A stretch of 11,391 bases of DNA from CAYMEV01 sp964431655 [NCBI: uncultured bacterium] (GTDB taxonomy: Bacteria; CAYMEV01), in assembly GCA_964431655.1 (NCBI GenBank), contig CAYSKJ010000101.1, forward strand, positions 1 to 11,391, given 5' to 3'. This document shows positions 1 through 5,844 of this stretch, piece after piece. Position numbers and translations under genes: made by a program. The notes beneath the pieces were generated by a model. That model searched no databases. It saw only the letters and a program-made list of their open reading frames with translations, and was not told the origin of the DNA. Every line of letters begins with the position of its first letter. Positions within the stretch are counted from its first letter, which is position 1.

Positions 1-456
1 GCAAAGGTTCTTAACAGGTTCCTGCTATCCTATATGCCCATTGCAAAAAAGAACATAGACATAAGCCTTTCATTTCCCCAGGAGCCACTGCAGATCAAGG
101 AAACCCAGGGTTTTATAATGAATATGAGGACCTATGACCTGGAAATAGAAAAAAGCGGAGATATCAGTTCTTACAGCCTCCTTGACACCAACAGCGATTT
201 TGACATGTGTATTCTGGAACTGAATCAGCTTTTCAAGGAGCTTATTCAGCTTACCCAGCTGGAAAAAAAGCTTGTTATGCTTTCCTATGAGATAGAAAAG
301 ACCAGGAGAAGGGTTAATGCGCTGGAGTATAAGATGATACCCAATATAGAAGATACCATCAGGATGATAAACTTCAAGCTGGATGAGAGGGAAAGGTCTA
401 ATCTCACAAGACTTCTGAAGATCAAGGATATGATGAAAAACAGGTCTGGTATCTGA
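1..456 (+). CDS. atpD: V/A-type ATP synthase subunit D, 3' part (5' end cut by window)
   Basis: The reading frame is open from base 1 to the TGA at 454-456, giving 151 visible residues. The family usually has about 200-215, so the N-terminal quarter lies outside the window and the internal ATG at 34 is not the start. The C-terminal part carries the family hallmark: RRVNALEYKMIP, then a KLDERERSNLTRLLKIKDMM-type helix. Subunit D is the long coiled-coil central stalk of V/A-type ATPases. It couples rotation of the membrane ring to the A/B catalytic head, on the cytoplasmic face of the membrane. No further ATPase gene follows: a tRNA with its own promoter begins 57 bases later. D therefore seems to be the last gene of its operon, as in ...A-B-D orders, rather than followed by I and K. 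I see no GC-rich terminator behind it. Confidence 0.95.
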   Translation, partial: AKVLNRFLLSYMPIAKKNIDISLSFPQEPLQIKETQGFIMNMRTYDLEIEKSGDISSYSLLDTNSDFDMCILELNQLFKELIQLTQLEKKLVMLSYEIEKTRRRVNALEYKMIPNIEDTIRMINFKLDERERSNLTRLLKIKDMMKNRSGI

Positions 457-464
457 TTATTTTA

Positions 465-492
465 TTGACAAAAATTCAAATATTTATAAATA
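465..492 (+). promoter_or_regulatory. Probable sigma70-type promoter of tRNA-Phe
   Basis: A perfect -35 box TTGACA lies at 465-470, nine bases behind the atpD stop codon. The -10 element is less clear. TAAATA at 487-492 has a 16-base spacer, while TATAAA at 485-490 is a better match but only 14 bases away. Either would start transcription roughly 10-20 bases before the mature tRNA 5' end at 514. The -10 candidates lie inside a perfect AT-only palindrome (479-494). Confidence 0.45.
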
Positions 493-494
493 TT
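479..494. repeat. Perfect 16-base AT-only palindrome over the tRNA -10 region
   Basis: AATATTTATAAATATT reads the same on both strands and covers the place where the tRNA-Phe -10 box should be. It could ease promoter melting or bind a dimeric regulator. Perfect AT palindromes also arise by chance in AT-rich spacers, so the function is unknown. Confidence 0.4.
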
Positions 495-513
495 CCTTAA
501 CTGCTTATAAGAT

Positions 514-586
514 GCCGAGGTAGCTCAGACGGTAGAGCAGGGGACTGAAAATCCCTGTGTCGGTGGTTCGATTCCGCTCCTCGGCA
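514..586 (+). tRNA. tRNA-Phe (GAA)
   Basis: This is a complete 73-base cloverleaf. The acceptor stem pairs GCCGAGG (514-520) with CCTCGGC (579-585), followed by discriminator A586. The D-arm has TAGCTCAG...GGTAGAGC. The anticodon stem is 540-544 with 552-556 (the first pair is G-U), and the loop CTGAAAA places the GAA anticodon at 547-549. The T-loop is GGTTCGATTCC. It is clearly the bacterial elongator tRNA for phenylalanine. The 3' end reads ACC then T, so the final A of CCA is not encoded and a CCA-adding enzyme must complete it. Confidence 0.97.
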
Positions 587-596
587 CCTTTTTTTT
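587..596 (+). terminator. T8 tract directly after the tRNA, possible terminator
   Basis: Two C residues behind the discriminator base are followed at once by eight T (589-596). The GC-rich acceptor/T-arm just upstream, followed by a U-tract, resembles an intrinsic terminator in which the tRNA fold supplies the hairpin. No separate hairpin precedes the T-tract. This is inference from layout only. Confidence 0.35.
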
Positions 597-617
597 CAGG
601 CAAAAACCCATGCCTGA
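596..617. other. Small inverted repeat (7-bp stem) downstream of tRNA
   Basis: TCAGGCA (596-602) pairs with TGCCTGA (611-617) around an 8-base loop. No T-run follows it on the + strand, and the T8 tract lies before it instead, so it does not fit a canonical terminator for + transcription. It may protect the 3' end of a precursor or be incidental. The rest of the spacer to the next promoter holds a CCGGCCGG palindrome (637-644) and AT-rich sequence, with no reading frame I can support. Confidence 0.3.
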
Positions 618-705
618 AGCACATTTATAGCATCTCCCGGCCGGAACCTGCAAAAGGTGCATTTTATTCTTTATTCCTGAATTATAAATCTATAATATGG
701 AACTA

Positions 706-733
706 TTGATTTATTAATAATCATGTTTATAAT
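706..733 (+). promoter_or_regulatory. Sigma70-like promoter for the kinase operon
   Basis: The -35 box TTGATT (706-711) and a perfect -10 box TATAAT (728-733) are separated by 16 bases. The predicted start near 740 leaves a leader of about 30 bases before the ATG at 771. An imperfect inverted repeat, TGATT (707-711) against AATCA (719-723), overlaps the -35 box and spacer and could be an operator. This is the only good promoter I see for the three + strand genes. A second TATAAT at 691-696 lacks a convincing -35 partner. Confidence 0.55.
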
Positions 734-770
734 ACAGGGTATGTCTGTTTAATCTACCAGAAGGGCATTA

Positions 771-3700
771 ATGAACGGAGTTTTTGAAAAGGGAACTATT
801 ATCAATAACCGGTATATTGTCAGAGCCCTTATCGGACAGGGGGGCATGGGTTATGTCTATCTGGTCAGGGATACCCTGAAAGCCGGCACAGAAATTGCCC
901 TGAAAACTGTCAGAACCGCCAATAATGAAAGAAGCAGAGATAATAATGATTTATTAAACCCGTTCAAGCTCGAGTTTGAGATAATGACCCGTTTGAAGCA
1001 CCCTAACCTGGTCAATGTCTATAATTTCGGCTTCGATGACCAGAAGGGGTGTTATTACATTACCATGGAATACCTGCGGGGCATTACGCTGAAGAAAATG
1101 CTGAGCGACATGCCTTATATCGATGAGCCGAAGGCAGTGGATATTATGGTAAAGCTTCTAAGAGGACTGGAATTCATTCACAGCAGGAATATCGTATCCA
1201 GGGATGTAAAACCGAGCAATATAATGTTAAGCGGGGAGAATGTCATACTGATGGATTTCGGTATATCCGATATGGGGCAGGTTGAGCAGAAGCGAATCAA
1301 GGGGTCCATCCTCTATATTGCCCCGGAAGTCCTTGTCGGAGAGGCTGATCACAGGATAGATATATATTCTGCCGGGATTGTATTTTTGCAGATGCTTACG
1401 GGTAAAATCCTGTATAAGGAAACCAAAGCCACTTCCATTATTGACATAATGAAGGATGAATATGTTTATCTCTATAACCAGTCAGTTGCCCTTGAGAAGC
1501 TCAAGGAAAGCAGAATAAAGGACATAATCAGCAGGATGATTGCTTATAACAAGGAAGACCGCTACAGATCATGCTCGGAGATCATTCATGATATTGGCAG
1601 TCATCTCGGTTACGACTATGATATTGAAACCCCTGAGACGAAGGATGCCTATGTGACCGGTGTTAATTTTACAGGCAGGGAAAAGGAATTTGGGTGGCTC
1701 AAGGAGAAAGTATTCTCTGTTTCTGACAGGTCCAGAATACTTATTCTTGAATCCAATACGGGCCTGGGCAAAACCAAGATATTCAATGAACTAAAGAAAT
1801 TCTGCCAGCTTAATAATATTCTTTTCTGCGAGAGCGAGTGCCTTTATGATTCATCCAAACCCTACCATCCCCTGGCTCAGGCTATACTCCAGATAATGCT
1901 CTATGCCCCCAGGGAACTCAACATGAAATTCCACAAATACCTCAAAAAGATTGCCAGCCAAAAGATCTATGATGAGAACAGCGATATGACATCAAGCCTG
2001 AAGGAAGAACTGGCCATCATGCACCGGGCTCTGATAAACTACATGCTTGAATACGGCAACAGCTCAGGGTTTTTGTCGGTTATATACCTAAATAATATAC
2101 AGTGGATAGACGAGGGGAGTTTTGAAATAATACATACACTGCTTAATGAGCTTTCGAAAAAGGAAAACAGTAATAACGGGATAAGGTTTTTCGCAAGTCT
2201 AAGATCAGAGGAATCCGCCGTTATATCGGATAAGCTCAGAAGATGTAAATCTGGAAAGAACCTGGATATCCGGGTCCTGAAGCCCTTTGGGATGAAGGAT
2301 ATAATGAAGTACTTCGAAAACATTTTCGGAAGCAGGAATCTTGACGGGTCATTAAGCAGTGCCATAGGCAGGATAAATGACAGGATAGGCGGTAACCCTT
2401 TCTTTCTGGGCGAGTTTGTCCGTTATTCTCTAAAAGAGGGTATTATCAACAAGCCTTTATCAAAATGGATACTGACAAGGCCTGTTGAAGAGATTAATGT
2501 GCCCTGCAATATCAGGGGGATTCTTGCCGGCAGGCTAAGGCCTTTCCTCAGGGACAGCTATCACTCAAGGTTTCTTAATGTCTTTTCACTTATAAGATTT
2601 CCCATGTCCTATAATAATATATGCAGTTTTTTCCAGTGCATTGACAGAGAAATTATCAGAACCAGCCTTCAGGAACTTGAGAACAATGAAATCCTCAAAT
2701 CTGAAAAAGTCGGAAATAATATATTGTTCAAGATTTCCCACGGTCTTATCAGGGATATTGCAGGTGAGGAAATTCAGGATAAAGCAGGCATGCATGCTTT
2801 TATTGGAAGCCGTGTTGAGGATGTGTTCTCCCTGGAACTGGATAATTACGCCCATGAACTGGCCTATCATTTCCAGAATGCAGGAAACAAGGAAAAGGCA
2901 ATACATTATCTAAGAAGAAGCGGAGCTATTCAGAGTACAAGGTATTTTAACATAAGCGATATCCTGAACCATTACCGTGAAGCCCTCAGGCTTTCCATGG
3001 AATTCTACGGCAGAAAAAGCAATGAGACGGCCATGGTATACAGTGATATAGGATATATGTATTATTTAGAGGGAGATTTTTCCTCAGCACTTAAAAATTC
3101 CAGGACTGCAGAGAAAATCATCAGGGATATTTCCGGACAGTCCTGCGATAATTATCCCCCTGTTCTGAACAGGCTGTGCCTTATTTACCTCAAAACCGGC
3201 AATTACAGCAAAGCCATGGAGCATGCCCGGACAGCCCTGCAGATAATGATTTCGCTTCATGGAAGCAGGAGTGTTCCTGTTGCAAGAATATACAACAGCA
3301 TTGCACAGATAAACCTTAAGACCGGTGATACATCCCAGGCACTGGATTATGCTGAGAAATGCCATGAGATTTACCTTGAGATCTACGGGCCTGACAGCAA
3401 AGAAATGATAACTCCCACAAACCTTATGGGTATTGTTTATCTGGATATGGCTGAACTTGAAAAGGCCAGGGATAATTTCTTTAAGACCATGAAGCTTCAG
3501 ACCATATTTTACGGAAAGGATTCAATAGAGATTACCACTTCTTACAATAACCTGGGGCTTGTCCTCCTTGAGCAGGCCTGTTACAAGGAAGCCCTGTATT
3601 ATCTTAAAAAAACCCTGAAAATATTAAAAGCCTTCTATAAAGGTTCCCATGTGGATATTGCCAAGTGCTATAACAATATGGGCATAGTGTATCATGAGCT

Positions 3701-4346
3701 CATGGAGACCGATAAGGCTTTCCGGTACTATAACATGGCCTTGAGGATAAGAAGAAAATTCTACGGGGACAGGCATACGAGAACAGCCGGTTCTTATAAT
3801 AATGTCGGCATCATCTATGCGGAAAAGGGTGAGTATAAAAAAGCGCTGAAATACTATATGAAATCCCTTGACATACAGAAGGCTATTTTCGGCAGGGACC
3901 ATTCCAGTGTTGCCAAAGCCATGAACAATATAGGCCATCTCTATTACAAGATGAAGGATTATGAGCAGGCTTTAAAATACATCAACACTGCCCAGGAGAT
4001 AAGGCAGAGGGTTTATGCCGGTTCCCATACCGATATGGCCAGCGGGTACCACGGCCTGGCCAGCCTCTATGAGGATCTGGGAGAGACGGATAAGGCTCTC
4101 GGGTATCTGGAAAAAGCCCTTGACATTTACCGGAGGTTTTATGGAGAAAGGCATTCGGATATTGCCCATTCCTACAGTGCAATTGGTGATATATACGAAA
4201 CTATGGGTGACTATGAAAAATCCTATAGTTACTGTATGAAAGCCCTTGAGATATACAGGCATGTCTTCGGCGTAAAGCATAAAAAATATATTGAAATGAC
4301 AGAGAACAAAAACAGGCTCGAAGGGTTTATAAAGAACAGACAGTGA
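771..4346 (+). CDS. Ser/Thr protein kinase fused to a STAND/AAA-type NTPase and a ten-unit TPR array
   Basis: A 1191-residue cytoplasmic signalling protein with no membrane segment seen. Residues 14-280 are a Hanks-type kinase: glycine loop GQGGMG 22-27, lysine 45, glutamate 70 (probable helix C), catalytic loop SRDVKPSN 143-150 (serine replaces the HRD histidine), DFG 162-164, APE 184-186. The ATP- and metal-binding residues are present, so activity is likely. Residues 299-550 form an NTPase module of the kind fused to PknK-like kinases: a TGREKE entry motif, P-loop SNTGLGKT 328-335, a Walker-B-like strand VIYLNN 437-442 with both acidic residues replaced by asparagine, and GGNPFFLGEFV 540-550. 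A winged-helix-like segment (about 600-665) and a degenerate TPR (about 690-745) follow, then ten 42-residue repeats (754 to about 1170). ATG 771 is preceded by AGAAGGG at 759-765. The gene is first in a three-gene operon. It probably senses a protein or ligand through the TPRs and controls the kinase; substrates are unknown. Confidence 0.9.
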   Translation: MNGVFEKGTIINNRYIVRALIGQGGMGYVYLVRDTLKAGTEIALKTVRTANNERSRDNNDLLNPFKLEFEIMTRLKHPNLVNVYNFGFDDQKGCYYITMEYLRGITLKKMLSDMPYIDEPKAVDIMVKLLRGLEFIHSRNIVSRDVKPSNIMLSGENVILMDFGISDMGQVEQKRIKGSILYIAPEVLVGEADHRIDIYSAGIVFLQMLTGKILYKETKATSIIDIMKDEYVYLYNQSVALEKLKESRIKDIISRMIAYNKEDRYRSCSEIIHDIGSHLGYDYDIETPETKDAYVTGVNFTGREKEFGWLKEKVFSVSDRSRILILESNTGLGKTKIFNELKKFCQLNNILFCESECLYDSSKPYHPLAQAILQIMLYAPRELNMKFHKYLKKIASQKIYDENSDMTSSLKEELAIMHRALINYMLEYGNSSGFLSVIYLNNIQWIDEGSFEIIHTLLNELSKKENSNNGIRFFASLRSEESAVISDKLRRCKSGKNLDIRVLKPFGMKDIMKYFENIFGSRNLDGSLSSAIGRINDRIGGNPFFLGEFVRYSLKEGIINKPLSKWILTRPVEEINVPCNIRGILAGRLRPFLRDSYHSRFLNVFSLIRFPMSYNNICSFFQCIDREIIRTSLQELENNEILKSEKVGNNILFKISHGLIRDIAGEEIQDKAGMHAFIGSRVEDVFSLELDNYAHELAYHFQNAGNKEKAIHYLRRSGAIQSTRYFNISDILNHYREALRLSMEFYGRKSNETAMVYSDIGYMYYLEGDFSSALKNSRTAEKIIRDISGQSCDNYPPVLNRLCLIYLKTGNYSKAMEHARTALQIMISLHGSRSVPVARIYNSIAQINLKTGDTSQALDYAEKCHEIYLEIYGPDSKEMITPTNLMGIVYLDMAELEKARDNFFKTMKLQTIFYGKDSIEITTSYNNLGLVLLEQACYKEALYYLKKTLKILKAFYKGSHVDIAKCYNNMGIVYHELMETDKAFRYYNMALRIRRKFYGDRHTRTAGSYNNVGIIYAEKGEYKKALKYYMKSLDIQKAIFGRDHSSVAKAMNNIGHLYYKMKDYEQALKYINTAQEIRQRVYAGSHTDMASGYHGLASLYEDLGETDKALGYLEKALDIYRRFYGERHSDIAHSYSAIGDIYETMGDYEKSYSYCMKALEIYRHVFGVKHKKYIEMTENKNRLEGFIKNRQ
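3030..4271 (+). repeat. Ten tandem kinesin-light-chain-type TPR repeats (42 aa / 126 bp period)
   Basis: This lies within the kinase gene. Equivalent residues fall at 757, 799, 841, 883, 925, 967, 1009, 1051, 1093 and 1135, an uninterrupted 42-residue step with no insertion or deletion. Each unit has an A-helix (units 5-8 carry NN followed by L/M/V/I and G), a G-[DE]-Y turn, an AL-x-Y-x-x-K-A-L B-helix and a closing F/I-Y-G loop. Units have diverged in DNA sequence, so the array looks old and not recently amplified. It is probably a superhelical protein-binding scaffold. Confidence 0.85.
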
Positions 4347-4358
4347 CCTTAATAACTT

Positions 4359-4364
4359 GGAGGG
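4359..4364 (+). promoter_or_regulatory. Shine-Dalgarno GGAGGG fixing the methyltransferase start
   Basis: GGAGGG ends 10 bases before the ATG at 4375. A TTG at 4357 is in frame but overlaps this ribosome site and has none of its own, so 4375 is the supported start. Confidence 0.8.
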
Positions 4365-4374
4365 AACAGGAATT

Positions 4375-5844
4375 ATGACGAGCATTCTGACCAGGGACCA
4401 TTATGAAAAATTCCGGGCCTTTGAAAAGGACTACCTGGACATAGAAGCCGATATCAGGCGGCTCTATGAAAATATTGATAAAAATAAGATCCTGCTTAAC
4501 AGCCTTGACAGTGAGATATCCCCTCTTTTGGATTCTCTGGAGGGCAGTAAAAATCTCAGGCTTCCCCTGGATGGACAGAAAGGAATTGATAATTTCAGCC
4601 AAAAAAGTGCTGAAAAACTGAAAAAAGACCTTGATGATCTTTCATCCCGGTTTGGATACGGCAGAAAGAGTCTTTTTCCAAGGATTTACCATAAGGCAAA
4701 AAGTATACTGACTGCCCTTGCCGGTATTATTTTCAGGCTTGACAGGGTTTATTACAGTTCCCTCTATAATGCCAGGCTCCTGGAGCATTACAGGGAATGG
4801 ATACAGTTCAGCATAACCGAAATACAGGATAATCTTTTTATCCAGCAGTCTATAAACAGAGATTTTGCTGCCATATTCTCAAAAACCATGCTTTTGATCC
4901 AGAAATTCAATGAGGTATCCATAGACCATACAATAATTTCTGAGCTGAAGCAGAAGGATATGGATACCAGGATAAACCTGCTCAATGAAAAGGAGAAGCT
5001 TCTCATGGGAAGTCTTTTGCAGGAAGAGTCCTTCAGGGAGTATTTCCGGAAGATAGAAAACTATAAGGAAAACATAAACAGACTCATGATTAAAATCCAT
5101 GAAGCCCTTGAAAAGGGTATTCCCGATGAAAGGCATGAAGCTGAAGCAGAAAAGGCAATCAGCGACCAGCTGTATTATGAGTTTGAGGAAGTATTCAGGG
5201 GAGACAGACATAAAATAAAGCTTTATCTGCAGCAGTATATAGACATAGTAAAAGGCAGACAGCCCGTTGTGGACATAGGGTGCGGAAGGGGAGAGTTCCT
5301 GGAGCTCCTTGGTGAGAATAATATAAGGGGATGGGGAGTTGACAGTAATCCCTGCATGACAGGGATGTGCAGGGGGGAGGATATCCAGATCTACAATAAG
5401 GATGCCCTGTCATATATCAGGGATGCAGAGGATCAAAGCATAGGAGCTATTTTTTCCTCCCACCTTTTAGAGCACCTTAATATAGGAAGTATTGAGATGT
5501 TTTTAAGGCAGGCCTTCAGGGTTCTGAAGAAAGACGGAATCCTTATAATAGAGACTCTGGATCCGTCATCCTTCATCGGTTACCACTATTATTACCTGAT
5601 GGATCCTACTCACAGGACTCCTATCCATCCGCATTATATAAGATTCCTTGCTGATTCCATAGGTTATGAGGATTCTTTTATATACAGGCCAGTGAAGGAC
5701 TATGACAGCATTATGAGCGAAGGCATGCTTAACGGCATTTTCAGCAGAGAAGAATCTGCCGGGTCAAGAAAGGCCTTCAGGCATATTTCTGAAAAACTGG
5801 GCGATGTTCCTGAGTTTGCCCTTATTGCAAAGAAGGGCAACTAA
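4375..5844 (+). CDS. Coiled-coil SAM-dependent methyltransferase, O-antigen chain-terminating-like
   Basis: A 489-residue protein. The N-terminal half is helical and charged, with predicted coiled coils at about 7-55 and 185-250. Between them, at about 100-135, is an amphipathic/hydrophobic stretch (FPRIYHKAKSILTALAGIIF) that may touch the membrane. From about 267 to 440 comes a class I methyltransferase: YYEFEEVFRG, motif I VVDIGCGRGEF 298-308, acidic GVD 321-323, HLLEHL 363-368, a VLKKDGILIIET strand, and DPTHRTPIHP 410-419. The FRG...GCGRGEFLELL...DPTH..P.HP series is typical of bacterial methyltransferases annotated as O-antigen chain terminators or capping enzymes. There the coiled coil acts as a ruler or scaffold at the inner membrane. 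The acceptor is not deducible. The gene lies 28 bases after the kinase and overlaps the glycosyltransferase start by one base, which suggests co-expression and translational coupling. Confidence 0.85.
   Translation: MTSILTRDHYEKFRAFEKDYLDIEADIRRLYENIDKNKILLNSLDSEISPLLDSLEGSKNLRLPLDGQKGIDNFSQKSAEKLKKDLDDLSSRFGYGRKSLFPRIYHKAKSILTALAGIIFRLDRVYYSSLYNARLLEHYREWIQFSITEIQDNLFIQQSINRDFAAIFSKTMLLIQKFNEVSIDHTIISELKQKDMDTRINLLNEKEKLLMGSLLQEESFREYFRKIENYKENINRLMIKIHEALEKGIPDERHEAEAEKAISDQLYYEFEEVFRGDRHKIKLYLQQYIDIVKGRQPVVDIGCGRGEFLELLGENNIRGWGVDSNPCMTGMCRGEDIQIYNKDALSYIRDAEDQSIGAIFSSHLLEHLNIGSIEMFLRQAFRVLKKDGILIIETLDPSSFIGYHYYYLMDPTHRTPIHPHYIRFLADSIGYEDSFIYRPVKDYDSIMSEGMLNGIFSREESAGSRKAFRHISEKLGDVPEFALIAKKGN

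Noticed and set aside
514-617. tRNA-Phe 3' end as an integration (att) site
   Set aside because: There is no integrase or phage gene, and I saw no second copy of the tRNA 3' end in the window.
741-752. Three-codon leader frame (ATG TCT GTT TAA) before the kinase gene
   Set aside because: It would begin essentially at the predicted transcription start and has no room for a ribosome site.
4357-4374. TTG at 4357 as start of the coiled-coil methyltransferase
   Set aside because: It overlaps the GGAGGG ribosome site that serves the ATG at 4375.
2039-4385. Several minus-strand frames of 90-137 codons and + strand frames at 2641 and 4015 inside the kinase gene
   Set aside because: All overlap the well-supported kinase/TPR coding sequence. 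The ones in the TPR region arise from the repeated codon pattern.
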